Part shown: positions 1-10,426 of the stretch, piece after piece | How positions within the stretch are numbered: the first letter of the stretch is position 1 | Layout: each line of letters starts with the position of its first letter | Assembly: GCA_019634915.1 (NCBI GenBank) | Contig: JAHCAN010000031.1 | Location: forward strand, 1-33,069 | Source of the DNA: Steroidobacteraceae bacterium | GTDB taxonomy: Bacteria; Pseudomonadota; Gammaproteobacteria; Steroidobacterales; Steroidobacteraceae | Direction of reading: 5' to 3' | DNA: 33,069 nucleotides | Notes under the pieces: generated by a model | What the model was told of the DNA's origin: nothing | What the model saw: only the letters and a program-made list of their open reading frames with translations | Databases searched by the model: none | Program-made: the position numbers and the translations under genes

Positions 1-758
1 CGGCCCGCGCGCTTCTTCGGATTGCCCTCGGCGTCGAGCTCGACGAACTCGTCCTCGCCGACCGCGACCTGCGGGACCGACTCGCGGCCCTCGAGCACCG
101 CGTCGGCGATGCCGCCGGCGTACAGCACGATCGCGCGCATCGCGTCGTCGTTGCCCGGGATCACGAAATCGATACCGTCGGGCGAGCAGTTGGTGTCGAC
201 CACCGCGACCACCGGAATGCCGAGCTTCTTCGCCTCGTGGATCGCGATGTCCTCGTGGCCGACGTCGATCACGAACAGCGCGTCGGGCAGCGACTCCATG
301 GCCTTGATGCCGCCGAGGCTGCGCTCGAGCTTGTCCATTTCGCGGCGCAGCTGCGTCGCTTCCTTCTTGCCGCGCTTGTCGAGCACGCCGCTCTCGCGCA
401 TCTCGACGAGCTCGCCGAGCCGCTTGATCGACTGGCGGATCGTCTTGAAGTTGGTCAGCATGCCGCCGAGCCAGCGCTGGTTGACGTAGGGCATGCCGCA
501 ACGCGTGGCCTCGGCCTGCACGGCGTCGCGCGCCGAGCGCTTGGTGCCGACGAACAGCACGGTGCCGCCGTCGGCGACCACGTTCCTGATGAAGGCCGCG
601 GCCTCCTGGTAGAGCGGCTGCGTCTTCTCGAGATTGATGATGTGGATACGGTTGCGTTCGCCGAAAATGAACGGAGCCATCTTCGGGTTCCAGAAGCGGG
701 TCTGGTGTCCGAAATGGACGCCCGCTTCCAGCATCTGTCGCATGGACACGCTGGTCAT
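1..758 (-). CDS. rpsB: 30S ribosomal protein S2 (3' end cut by window)
   Basis: Ribosomal protein S2 binds the 30S subunit near the platform and helps recruit S1. The reverse strand from ATG at 758 reads [20 protein letters not shown] and continues through [35 protein letters not shown] and [20 protein letters not shown], all hallmark S2 segments. About 252 codons are visible and the frame is still open at base 3, in a charged tail (EGNPKKRAG), so the gene is truncated only near its C-terminus. A strong Shine-Dalgarno (AGGAGT, bases 763-768) sits 4 bases before the ATG, which decides the start. tsf would be expected just beyond the left edge. The long 5' leader (about 125 nt from the proposed promoter) is compatible with S2 autoregulation as known in E. 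coli, but I did not identify the RNA fold. Confidence 0.97.
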   Translation of the reverse strand, partial: MTSVSMRQMLEAGVHFGHQTRFWNPKMAPFIFGERNRIHIINLEKTQPLYQEAAAFIRNVVADGGTVLFVGTKRSARDAVQAEATRCGMPYVNQRWLGGMLTNFKTIRQSIKRLGELVEMRESGVLDKRGKKEATQLRREMDKLERSLGGIKAMESLPDALFVIDVGHEDIAIHEAKKLGIPVVAVVDTNCSPDGIDFVIPGNDDAMRAIVLYAGGIADAVLEGRESVPQVAVGEDEFVELDAEGNPKKRAG

Positions 759-871
759 GAAAACTCCTGTCGGGTTGAGCCTCCGCGCCGCCCTTCCGGT
801 GATCCCCGCCGGGCCGAAGCCGTGGCAGGAACACCCAACCGGAAGTGAACTGGCTGCGCGTGTGGATTGCG

Positions 872-898
872 TTGCCAAAAAAGGCCGCGCTTTATAAC
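872..898 (+). promoter_or_regulatory. Possible map promoter
   Basis: TTGCCA (872-877) and TATAAC (893-898) lie upstream of map on the plus strand, with a short 15-bp spacer. The TTATAA core is palindromic and shared with the proposed rpsB -10, so the two divergent promoters would overlap and compete. The spacer makes this call weak. Confidence 0.3.
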
Positions 899-919
899 AT
901 GGGAATCCCGCGAAAACAA
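891..919 (-). promoter_or_regulatory. Probable rpsB promoter
   Basis: On the minus strand, TTGTTT (bases 914-919) and TATAAA (891-896) are separated by exactly 17 bp. The segment after the -10 is GCGCGGCC. A GC-rich discriminator of this kind is typical of ribosomal promoters under stringent (ppGpp) control. The predicted start near base 884 gives a leader of about 125 nt before rpsB. Confidence 0.55.
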
Positions 920-944
920 CGCCTTAGACTCCCCATTCCGCCCG

Positions 945-1712
945 ATGTCCGTGACGATCAAGACCCCCGAGGAACAGCAGCAGATGCGCGTGGCCGGCCG
1001 CCTGGCGGGCGAGGTGCTCGACATGATCGCCCCGCACGTGCAGCCCGGGGTGAGCACCGATGAGCTCGACCGCCTGTGCCACGACTACATCGTCGACGTG
1101 CAGCGCACGATCCCGGCCAACCTCAATTACCGCGGCTTCCCGAAGACGATCTGCAGTTCGGTCAACCACGTGGTCTGCCACGGCATCCCGAACGACAAGC
1201 GACTGAAATCGGGCGACATCATCAACATCGACGTCACGGTGATCCGCGACGGCTTCCACGGCGACACGAGCCGCATGTACTACGTCGGCAAGCCCGGCAT
1301 CCAGGCGCAGCGCCTGACCCAGACCTGCTTCGAGGCGATGTGGGAAGGCATCCGCCGGGTCCGCCCGGGCGCCCGGCTCGGTGACATCGGCAGCACGATC
1401 CAGCGCTACGTCGAGGAGCGCAATTTCTCGGTGGTGCGCGAGTACTGCGGCCACGGCATCGGCCGCGTGTACCACGAGGATCCGCAGGTGCTGCACTACG
1501 GCGAGCCGGGCACCGGCCTCGAGCTGCGCCCCGGCATGACCTTCACGATCGAGCCGATGGTCAATGCCGGCAAGCGCCACGTCACGGTGCTGAAGGACGG
1601 CTGGACCGTCGTGACGAAGGATCATTCGCTGTCGGCGCAGTGGGAGCACACCGTGCTCGTGACCGACGACGGAGTCGAGGTGCTGACGCTCGGCGCCGCG
1701 GACCGGCACTGA
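945..1712 (+). CDS. map: Methionine aminopeptidase, type I
   Basis: Removes the N-terminal methionine from nascent proteins in the cytoplasm (EC 3.4.11.18). The 255-aa product matches type I enzymes, which are catalytic domain only (E. coli about 264 aa). The dinuclear-metal ligands are all visible: Asp in INIDVT, Asp in HGDTSRM, His in GHGIGRVYHEDP, Glu in FTIEPM and Glu in AQWEHTVLV. The substrate His in VVCHGIPND is also present. An in-frame start at base 867 would add 26 unrelated residues; the ATG at 945 matches the family N-terminus (MSVTIKTPEE), though no clear Shine-Dalgarno precedes it. The gene is divergent from rpsB and 21 bp upstream of glnD, a common gammaproteobacterial order. 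Confidence 0.96.
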   Translation: MSVTIKTPEEQQQMRVAGRLAGEVLDMIAPHVQPGVSTDELDRLCHDYIVDVQRTIPANLNYRGFPKTICSSVNHVVCHGIPNDKRLKSGDIINIDVTVIRDGFHGDTSRMYYVGKPGIQAQRLTQTCFEAMWEGIRRVRPGARLGDIGSTIQRYVEERNFSVVREYCGHGIGRVYHEDPQVLHYGEPGTGLELRPGMTFTIEPMVNAGKRHVTVLKDGWTVVTKDHSLSAQWEHTVLVTDDGVEVLTLGAADRH

Positions 1713-1733
1713 TGCCGCGCCGCCGCTGACCCC

Positions 1734-4421
1734 GTGACCGCCGCCGAAGACGACGCCCTGCCCGGCGAGCCACCGCGGCTGCACTGGCCGCTGCTCGAGC
1801 GCCTGCCGCGGCGCCTCGCGGCCGATCCGCTCTCCGCCGCGCTCTACCGCGAAGTGCTGCGCGAGGCGCAGCAGGAACTCGCCGGCCGTTTCCAGGCCGA
1901 GGAGCCGATCGAATCGATCGTGCACGCGCGCGCCGCGCTGCTCGACGTCGTGCTGCGCGCCGCCTGGGCCGCGCACGCCGGCGAAGCCGCGGATCGCTGG
2001 TCGCTGCTCGCGGTCGGCGGCTACGGCCGCGGCGAGCTGCATCCCTGCTCCGACGTCGACGTGCTGATCCTGGTGCCGGCGCCGCTCGCGGCCGATGAGC
2101 GCGGCCCGGCCGAACGGCTGCTCGCGTTCCTGTGGGACATCGGCCTCGAGGTCGGCCACAGCCTGCGCACCGTGGACGAATGCGTCAGCGAGTGCGCCGC
2201 CGACGTCTCGGTGATGACCACGCTCGTCGAGGCGCGCCATCTCGCCGGCGATGCGCAGCTGTCGGCCACGATGCTCGAGGCGCTCGGCCCGCAGCGGCTG
2301 TGGCCCGTGCGCGAGTTCTTCGACGCGAAGCTGCGCGAGCAGGCCGCGCGGCACCTGAAGGCCAACGACACCGCCTACAACCTCGAGCCGAACGTGAAGA
2401 CCGGCCCCGGCGGCCTGCGCGACATCCAGACAATCGCCTGGGTCGCCAAGCGCCATTTCGGCGTCAGGACGCTCGGCGAGCTCGCCACGCACGGCTTCCT
2501 CGCCCCATCCGAGCTGCGCAAGCTGCAGCAGGCGCAGGCCTTCCTGTGGAAGGTGCGCTACGCACTGCACCTCGCCACCGGCCGGCGCGAGGACCGGCTG
2601 CTGTTCGACCACCAGATCGCGATCGCCAAGAGCTTCGGCTACGAGGACGCGTCCTACACGCTCGCGGTCGAGCAGTTCATGCAGCGCTACTACCGCACCG
2701 TGATGGACGTGAGCCTGCTGAACGAGCTGCTGTTGCAGCTGTTCCGCGAGGCGATCCTGACCGAGAGCCGGCCGCCGCAGCCGCTGAACGCCCGCTTCCG
2801 GCTGCGCAACGACTGCCTCGAGGCGGTCGACGACGACGTGTTCGTGCGCACGCCGTCGGCGATGCTCGAGCTGTTCGTGCTGCTGCAGCAGCATCCGCAG
2901 ATCGTCGGCGTGCGCGCCGAGACGATCCGCGCGCTCGGCCGCTCGCTGTGGCTGATCGACGAGGAGTTCCGCCAGAACCCGCGCCACCATCGGCTGTTCC
3001 TCGACGTCCTGCGCGCGCCGGTCGGCGTCACGCACGAACTGCGGCGCATGAACACCTACGGCGTGCTCGGCCGCTACATCCCGGCCTTCGGCCGCATCGT
3101 CGGGCGCATGCAGTACGACCTGTTCCACGCCTATACCGTCGATGCGCACACGCTGTTCGTCGTCAGCAACCTGCGCCGCCTCGCGATCGAGCGCTACGAC
3201 CACGAGCTGCCGCAGGTGTCGGCGGTGTTCCGCGGCCTGCCGCGGCCCGAGCTCGCCTACCTCGCCGCCCTCTTCCACGACATCGCCAAGGGCCGCGGCG
3301 GCGACCACTCCGAGCTCGGCGCGGTCGACGCCGAGGCGTTCTGCCTCGAGCAGGGCCTGTCGCGCTACGACGCGCGGCTGGTCGCCTGGCTCGTGCGCCA
3401 CCACCTGATCCTGTCGGTCACTGCGCAGAAGCAGGACATCTCGGACCCGGCCGTGATCAACGCATTCGCGCACCGCGTCGGCGACGAGACCCATCTCGAC
3501 TACCTGTACGTGCTCACCTGCGCCGACGTGCGCGGCACCAATCCGAAGCTGTGGAACTCGTGGAAGGCCTCGCTGTTCCACGAGTTCTACGAGCGCACGC
3601 GCCGCGCGCTGCGCCGCGGCCTCGAGAGCCCGATCGACCAGGACGAGCTGATCCGCGACACGCAGGCCGCGGCCCGCCAGCGGCTCGACGCCGCCGGCAT
3701 CGCGGGCGCGCAGGTGGAGGCGGTCTGGGCGCGCCTCGCGCCGGGCTACTTCCTGCGCAATACCGCCGACGAAGTCGCCTGGCATACGCGCCTGCTCGCC
3801 GAACGCGACCCGTACGCCGACGAGCCGGTCGTGGCGCTCGAGGCGCGCAGCCTGCGCGGCACGACCGCGATCTTCACGTTCGCGCCGCTGCGCCGCCAGG
3901 GCTTTGCGCGTGCCACCGCGGTGCTCGACCAGCTCGGGCTGACGATCGTCGATGCGCAGATCACGCCGACCGAGGACGGTTACAGCCTCGACCTGTACCA
4001 CGTGCTCGAGGACGACGGCGCGCCGATCAACGACCCCGAGCGGCTCACCGAGATCGAGCAGGCGCTGTGGCGCTCGCTGCATTCGCCCGGCGAGCATGCG
4101 CTGTCGGTGCACCGGCGCGCGCCGCGCCAGACGCGCATGTTCCACACGCCGACCCACATCGCGGTCACGACCGACGAGCCGCACCGGCGCTCGGTGCTCG
4201 AGCTGACGGCGGGCGACCGCCCCGGACTGCTGTGCGACGTCGGCAAGGTGTTGATGGAGGAGCGCGTGTCGCTGCTCGGCGCGAAGATCATGACCGTCGG
4301 CGAGCGCGCCGAGGACGTGTTCTACGTGACCGACGCACACCACGAGCCGCTCGATGCGGCCGCCGCGGAGCGCCTGCAGCAGCGGCTGACCGAGGCGCTC
4401 GAACGCCGGCGCGCGGCATGA
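1734..4421 (+). CDS. glnD: Bifunctional uridylyltransferase / uridylyl-removing enzyme GlnD
   Basis: GlnD senses glutamine and adds or removes UMP on the PII protein (GlnB/GlnK), controlling glutamine synthetase and NtrC signalling. The 895-aa product has the full architecture. The nucleotidyltransferase motif GGYGRGELHPCSDVDVLI is at about residues 95-112, with catalytic Asp107 and Asp109. An HD phosphohydrolase motif, LFHDIAKGRGGDHSE, has His515-Asp516. Two C-terminal ACT domains start near residues 711 and 819; the second contains AGDRPGLLCDVGKVL. The start is GTG at 1734; no in-frame alternative lies closer to map and no strong Shine-Dalgarno is visible. The stop overlaps the dapC start as ATGA, so the two are translationally coupled. 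All catalytic motifs look intact. Confidence 0.97.
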   Translation: MTAAEDDALPGEPPRLHWPLLERLPRRLAADPLSAALYREVLREAQQELAGRFQAEEPIESIVHARAALLDVVLRAAWAAHAGEAADRWSLLAVGGYGRGELHPCSDVDVLILVPAPLAADERGPAERLLAFLWDIGLEVGHSLRTVDECVSECAADVSVMTTLVEARHLAGDAQLSATMLEALGPQRLWPVREFFDAKLREQAARHLKANDTAYNLEPNVKTGPGGLRDIQTIAWVAKRHFGVRTLGELATHGFLAPSELRKLQQAQAFLWKVRYALHLATGRREDRLLFDHQIAIAKSFGYEDASYTLAVEQFMQRYYRTVMDVSLLNELLLQLFREAILTESRPPQPLNARFRLRNDCLEAVDDDVFVRTPSAMLELFVLLQQHPQIVGVRAETIRALGRSLWLIDEEFRQNPRHHRLFLDVLRAPVGVTHELRRMNTYGVLGRYIPAFGRIVGRMQYDLFHAYTVDAHTLFVVSNLRRLAIERYDHELPQVSAVFRGLPRPELAYLAALFHDIAKGRGGDHSELGAVDAEAFCLEQGLSRYDARLVAWLVRHHLILSVTAQKQDISDPAVINAFAHRVGDETHLDYLYVLTCADVRGTNPKLWNSWKASLFHEFYERTRRALRRGLESPIDQDELIRDTQAAARQRLDAAGIAGAQVEAVWARLAPGYFLRNTADEVAWHTRLLAERDPYADEPVVALEARSLRGTTAIFTFAPLRRQGFARATAVLDQLGLTIVDAQITPTEDGYSLDLYHVLEDDGAPINDPERLTEIEQALWRSLHSPGEHALSVHRRAPRQTRMFHTPTHIAVTTDEPHRRSVLELTAGDRPGLLCDVGKVLMEERVSLLGAKIMTVGERAEDVFYVTDAHHEPLDAAAAERLQQRLTEALERRRAA

Positions 4422-5614
4422 ACCCGCGCATCGACTCGCTGCATGCCTATCCGTTCGAGCGCCTCGCGGCGCTCACGGCGGGCAGCGTGCCGCCCGCCGC
4501 GCTCGCGCACATCGCGATGTCGATCGGCGAGCCGAAGCATGCCCCGCCGGCTTTCGTGCTCGAGGCCCTGCGCACTCATCTCGATGCGCTCGGCAGCTAT
4601 CCGACGACCGCGGGCCTGCCGGCGCTGCGCGACGCGGCCGCGCGCTGGCTCGAGCGGCGCTTCACGCTGCCGGCGCAAGCCGTCGATGCCGCGACGATGG
4701 TGCTGCCGGTCAACGGCACGCGCGAGGCGCTGTTCGCGTTCGTGCAGGCCTGCGTCGATCCGGGCCGGCCCGCAATCGTTGCGATGCCCAATCCGTTCTA
4801 CCAGATCTACGAGGGCGCGACCCTGCTCGCCGGCGCGACGCCGCATTATCTCGACACGACCGCCGCGAACGGCTATGTCCCCGACCTGGGCGCGGTGCCG
4901 GCCGACGTCTGGCGCGACGTGCAGCTGCTGATCGTCTGCTCGCCCGGCAATCCGACCGGCACGGTGCTGACGCGCGCCTGGCTGGAGCAGGCGCTCGAGC
5001 TCGCCGAGCGTCACGACTTCATCGTCGCCGCCGACGAGTGTTATGCCGACCTGTGGCTCGACGAGGCCGCGCCGCCGCCTTCGCTGCTCGAGGCGGCGCG
5101 CGCGCGCGGCCACGACCGCTACCAGCGCTGCATCGTCTTTCACAGCCTGTCGAAGCGCTCGAGCGTCCCCGGGCTGCGTTCGGGCTTCGTCGCGGGCGAC
5201 CCGGCGCTGCTGCGTGCGTTCCTGCGCTACCGCACCTACCACGGCTGCGCGATGCCGGTGCCGACGCAGCACGCGAGCATCGCCGCGTGGCGCGACGACG
5301 CGCACGCGGCGGCGAACCGCGCGCTCTATCGCGAGAAATACGCGCGCGTCGTGCCGATCCTCGCGCCGGTGCTCGACGTGGCGGCGCCCGCCGGCGGCTT
5401 CTACCTGTGGCCCGACGTGCACGGCGACGACGCGGCGTTCGCGCGCGGGCTGTTTGCCGAACAGCACGTCAGTGTGCTGCCCGGCAGCTACCTCGCGCGG
5501 GCGGCCCATGGAGTCAATCCGGGCGCCGGGCGCGTGCGCATCTCGCTGGTCCCGGACCTCGATACCTGCGTCGAAGCCGCCTGGCGCCTGCGCCGCTTCG
5601 TCGAGTCGCGCTGA
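4418..5614 (+). CDS. dapC: Succinyldiaminopimelate transaminase (DapC type)
   Basis: A class I/II PLP aminotransferase of 398 aa. The PLP-binding lysine is K246 in the motif HSLSKRSSVPGLRSGF. CSPGNPTGTVL and AADECYADLW supply the usual cofactor-contacting Asn and Asp/Tyr residues. The family converts N-succinyl-2-amino-6-ketopimelate to N-succinyl-LL-diaminopimelate with glutamate as donor. Context supports DapC over other aminotransferases: it overlaps glnD by 4 bp, dapD lies two genes downstream and dapE is in the same window. The glnD-dapC-dapD arrangement is also familiar in Xanthomonas relatives. Substrate specificity itself cannot be read from sequence; an acetylornithine/succinylornithine-type activity is the main alternative. 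Confidence 0.88.
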   Translation: MNPRIDSLHAYPFERLAALTAGSVPPAALAHIAMSIGEPKHAPPAFVLEALRTHLDALGSYPTTAGLPALRDAAARWLERRFTLPAQAVDAATMVLPVNGTREALFAFVQACVDPGRPAIVAMPNPFYQIYEGATLLAGATPHYLDTTAANGYVPDLGAVPADVWRDVQLLIVCSPGNPTGTVLTRAWLEQALELAERHDFIVAADECYADLWLDEAAPPPSLLEAARARGHDRYQRCIVFHSLSKRSSVPGLRSGFVAGDPALLRAFLRYRTYHGCAMPVPTQHASIAAWRDDAHAAANRALYREKYARVVPILAPVLDVAAPAGGFYLWPDVHGDDAAFARGLFAEQHVSVLPGSYLARAAHGVNPGAGRVRISLVPDLDTCVEAAWRLRRFVESR

Positions 5615-5650
5615 CGGCGGGCCCAAACGCCGCCCGCCGCACGCTCCGCG

Positions 5651-5670
5651 CCGGGATTTCGTGATCCCGG
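5651..5670. terminator. Small hairpin after dapC
   Basis: CCGGGAT (5651-5657) and ATCCCGG (5664-5670) form a perfect 7-bp stem with a 6-base loop, 37 bp after the dapC stop. No T-run follows, so intrinsic termination is doubtful; attenuation or mRNA 3'-end protection is possible. Confidence 0.3.
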
Positions 5671-5737
5671 TCGCGGTCCCGGTCCACGTGCTGGACGACA
5701 ATGATGGTTGTCATAATTCGGCCCCGGGGGTCGAGGC

Positions 5738-7948
5738 TTGTCCACGCCGGCTTTCGACGCAGCACCTTACGCACAGATCGTGCGCTCGCTGTTCGCGCGC
5801 ACGCGCCGCGTGCTGCTCTATGGTCCCGACGGGCGCCTGTGGTGGAGCGAGGACGGCTCCGACTCGCTCGACCTGCGCGCCCAGCTTGAGCAGGTGAACG
5901 CGCTGATGCGCCGCCGCGATTTCGACGGCGCGCTGCGCCAGGCGCGTGCCGCCGACCTCGCCGGCGGACTGCTGCTGCCCGTCGGCGCCGACGAGCAGGC
6001 GCCGCTCGCGTGGCTCGGCATCGTCGGACCCGAGAAACGCAACGCGAGCGACCCCGACGCGAGCGCGCTCGCGCAGGCGCTGCGCCCGGTGCTGCTGCTG
6101 CTCGGCCGCGACGTCGCCGGCGCCGCGCAGCTTCGCCGGCAGCGCTATGCGAGCCTGCAGGCCGCCGAGCAGACCGCCGAGCTGCGCTGGCTGCTCGCGA
6201 CGGCGAACCAGGCCGGCCGCGACAACGGCGCCGACCGGCTCGAGGCGACCCTCAATGCCTGCGTCACGCACCTCGGCTGCGACGGGCTCATGCTGTGGCT
6301 CGAGGACCGTCAGCTCGAGCGCATCGTGACCCGCAAGCCGATGCCTGCCGGCGAGATCGAGACGCTGCGGCGCCTCGCGCGCGGTTCGCTGCTGCAGGAG
6401 GTCACCCGGCGCCGGCGCACGACGATCGTCGCGAAACTGCGCGAGACGCCCGAGTCCGAGCTGCTGCCCTGGACCGTGATCGCCGCACCGATCCCGGAGG
6501 GCGACGCGCCGCGCGGCCTGATCATGGCGTTCGCGAATCGCGACACGCGCCGGCTCTCGCAACGCGAGGCGCGACGGCTCGAACACATCATCCCGCGCGT
6601 GCTCGCCGCCACCGAAATGGAACACGATGCGCTGACCGGCCTGCCCGCGCGCCATGTGTTCGAGGACCGCGTGCGCACGATGCTGGGCCAGTCCGGCAGC
6701 AACGCCTGCATCGTCTACGCCGACCTCGACCAGCTGCACGTCACCAACGACCTGTTCGGCTTCGCGGCGGGCGACGAGGTGCTGAAGCGGATCGCGGCGC
6801 TGTGGCGAGCGCACTCGAGCCAGCGCGTCGGGCTCGTCAGCCGCTTCGCCGGCGACCGCTTCGTCGCGCTGCTGAACGACTGCACGCTGAACCAGGGCCG
6901 TGCGTGGGCCGAATCGATGCGCCAGGCGATCGAGGCGCTGCCGGCGCCGCCGGACCGCGCGGGACTGCGCGTCACGGCGAGCTTCGGCGTCGCGGCCGCC
7001 ACCGCCGGCGAGACGCCCGAGCACCTGCTCGCGACCGCCGAGACCGCCTGCAAGGGCGCGAAGGACCGCGGCAGGAACCGCGTCGAGGTCTTCGCGCAGA
7101 CCGACAAGAGCCTCGTGCAGCGCCGCGACGACCTGCAGATCTTCCGCGATCTCTCCGACGCCTTCGAGCAGAACCGCTTCGTGCTCTATGCCCAGGCGAT
7201 CGAGCCGCTGTGGGACCCGACCCGCGCGCGCCGTTACGAGATCCTGATCCGCATGCGCGACGATGCCGACGAACCGGTCGCGCCGTCGCGCTTCATCTCC
7301 GCCGCGACGCGCTACCAGCTGCTGCCGCAGCTCGACCGCTGGGTCACGCGCCGCGCGATCGCGAGCCTCGACGCCCATGCCGCGCAGATCCGCGCGCACA
7401 ATGTCGCCTTCTCGATCAACGTCTCCGGGCAGTCGCTGGTGCAGCCGGACTTCGCCGACTTCGTGCGCACGACGCTCAAGGGCGCCACAGTGCCGCCCGA
7501 GCTGCTCGTGTTCGAGTTCACCGAGAGCGCGGCGATCTCCGACATCGCGGCGGCGCGGCGCTTCATCGACCGCATCGGCGCGCTCGGCGCGAAATTCGCG
7601 CTCGACGATTTCGGCACCGGCTTCTCCTCGCTCGCCTACCTGAAATCGCTGCCGGTCTCGGCGCTGAAGATCGACGGCTCGTTCGTGCGCGACCTGCTGA
7701 CCGACGAGCGCTCGGAGGGCGTGATCCGCGCGGTGCTGCAGATCGCCGCGCAGCTCGGCCTCGACACGGTCGCGGAGTACGTCGAGACCGGCGCGATCGC
7801 CGAGCGTCTGCGCGCGCTCGGCGTGACCTACGGCCAGGGCTATGCGTTCGGCGCGCCGGTGCCGCTCGATGCGGTGCTCGCGGGCCTGCAGCCGGCCGCG
7901 CCGATGGCGGCTCCCGGGCCCGCCGCGCAGCTTGCGACCCGCGCCTGA
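5738..7948 (+). CDS. c-di-GMP phosphodiesterase, GAF-like / degenerate GGDEF / EAL
   Basis: A predicted cytoplasmic 736-aa c-di-GMP protein with no membrane segment or signal peptide. Residues 1-130 match no domain I recognise. About 155-290 looks like a GAF-type sensor. The GGDEF domain (about 300-430) carries AGDRF at 371-375 in place of GGDEF; the Glu-to-Arg change removes a metal ligand and no RxxD inhibitory site is present, so cyclase activity is unlikely. The EAL domain (about 470-725) keeps E501 in the variant motif EIL, Asn in SINVSGQS, Glu in FEFTES, D623-D624 in [10 protein letters not shown]644 in LKIDGSF and AEYVET, so phosphodiesterase activity is expected. Translation starts at TTG 5738 (in-frame stop at 5714, weak Shine-Dalgarno); GTG 5780 is the only near alternative. 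CATAAT at 5712-5717 may be the -10. It lies between two lysine genes. Confidence 0.9.
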   Translation: MSTPAFDAAPYAQIVRSLFARTRRVLLYGPDGRLWWSEDGSDSLDLRAQLEQVNALMRRRDFDGALRQARAADLAGGLLLPVGADEQAPLAWLGIVGPEKRNASDPDASALAQALRPVLLLLGRDVAGAAQLRRQRYASLQAAEQTAELRWLLATANQAGRDNGADRLEATLNACVTHLGCDGLMLWLEDRQLERIVTRKPMPAGEIETLRRLARGSLLQEVTRRRRTTIVAKLRETPESELLPWTVIAAPIPEGDAPRGLIMAFANRDTRRLSQREARRLEHIIPRVLAATEMEHDALTGLPARHVFEDRVRTMLGQSGSNACIVYADLDQLHVTNDLFGFAAGDEVLKRIAALWRAHSSQRVGLVSRFAGDRFVALLNDCTLNQGRAWAESMRQAIEALPAPPDRAGLRVTASFGVAAATAGETPEHLLATAETACKGAKDRGRNRVEVFAQTDKSLVQRRDDLQIFRDLSDAFEQNRFVLYAQAIEPLWDPTRARRYEILIRMRDDADEPVAPSRFISAATRYQLLPQLDRWVTRRAIASLDAHAAQIRAHNVAFSINVSGQSLVQPDFADFVRTTLKGATVPPELLVFEFTESAAISDIAAARRFIDRIGALGAKFALDDFGTGFSSLAYLKSLPVSALKIDGSFVRDLLTDERSEGVIRAVLQIAAQLGLDTVAEYVETGAIAERLRALGVTYGQGYAFGAPVPLDAVLAGLQPAAPMAAPGPAAQLATRA

Positions 7949-7985
7949 GACCGGCACGATGCGCGCTCCGCCGACGGAGCGCACG

Positions 7986-8819
<834 letters not shown>

Positions 8820-8833
8820 GGCCGGCGTTGCGC

Positions 8834-9538
8834 TCAGTGCACCGCGGACTGGCCGCCGGCTGCGCCGCGTTCGGCGCGCGCATGCCTGACGTCGTCGCCG
8901 CTGACCAGGAACACGACGTGCTCGGCGACGTTCTTCGCATGATCGCCGATCCGCTCGAGACTTTTCAGGATCAGCACCGTGTCGATCGTCGAGCGCAGCA
9001 GTCGGCCATTCTCCATCGCCACCGTCATCAGCTGGCGCAGCGCGGCCTGGAATTCCCGGTCGAGTTCGCGATCCATGCGCGCAACGTCGTGCGCGACCGT
9101 CGCGTCGGCCCGCTCGAGCGCCCCGACCGCCGCGCGCAGCATGTCGGCGGACAGGCGCGCCATGTGGCGCAGGTGGCGGTGCACGCCCAGCGACACGTCG
9201 CGATCGCCGGCCGCAGCGGCGGCCAGCGCGAGGCGCGCGATCTTCTTGGCCTCGTCGCCGGCCCGTTCGAGATCGGTGACCGCGCGCGCGATCGCGGTCA
9301 CGGTGCGCAGGTCGCCCGCCACCGGCGCGCGGCGCGCGATGAACTGGAAACCGGCCTCCTCGATCGCGGTATCGCAGGCATTGACCTGCCGCTCGCGCGC
9401 GAGCACCAGCGCGGCCGCCCCGGCATCGCCTTCGAGCAGGGCCTGCACGGCGGTGATCACCTGCTCGATGACCAGCCCGCCCATCGCGACGATGCGCGCG
9501 CGCAGGTCCGACAGTGCGCTGTCGAGCGGGCCGCCCAT
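8834..9538 (-). CDS. phoU: Phosphate transport regulator PhoU, pst-linked copy
   Basis: PhoU links the Pst transporter to the PhoR/PhoB system and damps Pho signalling when phosphate is plentiful. The 234-aa all-helical product has both PhoU repeats: RIVAMGGLVIEQVITAVQAL then DLERAGDEAKKIARLAL in the first half, and LKSLERIGDHAKNVAEHVVF in the second. The E/D-rich (E)RxGD(E/H)(A)K(N/K) motifs are the known metal-binding signature. The ATG at 9538 is 5 bp after the pstB stop, so it is the last gene of pstSCAB-phoU. The N-terminus is several residues shorter than in E. coli. A second, different phoU lies at 16438-17175. Confidence 0.93.
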   Translation of the reverse strand: MGGPLDSALSDLRARIVAMGGLVIEQVITAVQALLEGDAGAAALVLARERQVNACDTAIEEAGFQFIARRAPVAGDLRTVTAIARAVTDLERAGDEAKKIARLALAAAAAGDRDVSLGVHRHLRHMARLSADMLRAAVGALERADATVAHDVARMDRELDREFQAALRQLMTVAMENGRLLRSTIDTVLILKSLERIGDHAKNVAEHVVFLVSGDDVRHARAERGAAGGQSAVH

Positions 9539-9543
9539 GCGGC

Positions 9544-10422
9544 TCACCCGTAACGGCCGGTGATGTAGTCCTCGGTCGCCTTCCTGCCGGGATTGGTGAA
9601 CAGCCTGCTCGTGACGTCGAACTCGATCAGCTCGCCGAGATACATGAACGCCGTGTAGTCCGACACGCGCGCGGCCTGCTGCATGTTGTGCGTGACGATC
9701 AGCACGGTGACCCGCTCGCGCAGCGCCGTGATCAGCTCCTCGATGCGCGCGGTCGCGATCGGATCGAGCGCCGAGGTCGGCTCGTCGAACAGCAGCATCT
9801 CGGGGTTGGTCGCGAGCGCGCGCGCGATGCACAGGCGCTGCTGCTGGCCGCCCGACAGCGACAGGCCGGAGTCGTTCAGCCGGTCCTTGACCTCGTCCCA
9901 GATCGCCGCATCGCGCAGCGCCTTCTCGACCTCCTCCTCGATCAGCGCCTTCGAGCGCATGCCGCGCACGCGCAGCCCGTAGGCGACGTTCTCGAAGATC
10001 GTCTTCGGGAACGGGTTCGGCTTCTGGAACACCATGCCGATGCGCATGCGCACCTCGATCGGGTCGACGTCCTTCGCGATCAGGTCGATGTCGTCCGGGT
10101 ACAGGTGGATCGAGCCCTCGTAGCGCGTATGCGGCGTCAGGTCGTGCATGCGGTTGAAGCAGCGCAGGAACGTGCTCTTGCCGCAGCCCGACGGCCCGAT
10201 CAGCGCGGTGACCTGGCGATCACGGATCTCCATGTCGAGGCCCTTCAGCGCCTGCGTGCCGCCGTAGAAGAAGTTGAGCCCGCTGGCACGCGCCTTGACG
10301 GCAGCACCGCCGGCGACCGCGCGCTCGCCCTCGACCGCCACCCGCAGCCGGTCGGTGCCGCCCGCGTGGGAGCCGCGCATGGCTGACGCCACCTCGTTCA
10401 CCTCGATCGTCTGTGTGGCCAT
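9544..10422 (-). CDS. pstB: Phosphate ABC transporter ATP-binding protein
   Basis: ATPase of the high-affinity phosphate importer PstSCAB, acting on the cytoplasmic face of the inner membrane. Walker [10 protein letters not shown] is at residues 76-84; the PstB-specific [19 protein letters not shown], signature LSGGQQQR and Walker [13 protein letters not shown] all follow, then the switch His in [12 protein letters not shown]. At 292 aa it is longer than E. coli PstB (257), because about 40 low-complexity residues precede the first conserved strand. Some of that extension may be a start-site artefact, but the ATG lies only 4 bp from the pstA stop, which favours it. Confidence 0.97.
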   Translation of the reverse strand: MATQTIEVNEVASAMRGSHAGGTDRLRVAVEGERAVAGGAAVKARASGLNFFYGGTQALKGLDMEIRDRQVTALIGPSGCGKSTFLRCFNRMHDLTPHTRYEGSIHLYPDDIDLIAKDVDPIEVRMRIGMVFQKPNPFPKTIFENVAYGLRVRGMRSKALIEEEVEKALRDAAIWDEVKDRLNDSGLSLSGGQQQRLCIARALATNPEMLLFDEPTSALDPIATARIEELITALRERVTVLIVTHNMQQAARVSDYTAFMYLGELIEFDVTSRLFTNPGRKATEDYITGRYG

Positions 10423-10426
10423 CGGT

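Noticed and set aside
867-944. 26-residue N-terminal extension of methionine aminopeptidase
   Set aside because: The extra residues match nothing in the family and overlap the divergent promoter region; ATG 945 gives the canonical N-terminus.
924-4343. 1139-codon open frame on the minus strand opposite map and glnD
   Set aside because: Its translation is low-complexity Arg/Ala/His/Asp-rich sequence with no domain. It is the antisense shadow of well-supported genes in high-GC DNA.
5697-5712. Inverted repeat GACAA/TTGTC upstream of the GGDEF/EAL gene as an operator
   Set aside because: Five-base arms with a six-base loop are too short to separate from chance without comparative data.
8821-8860. 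Bidirectional terminator between dapD and phoU
   Set aside because: The only pairing is GCCGGCG/CGCCGGC with a 26-base loop and no T-run, within chance for this base composition.
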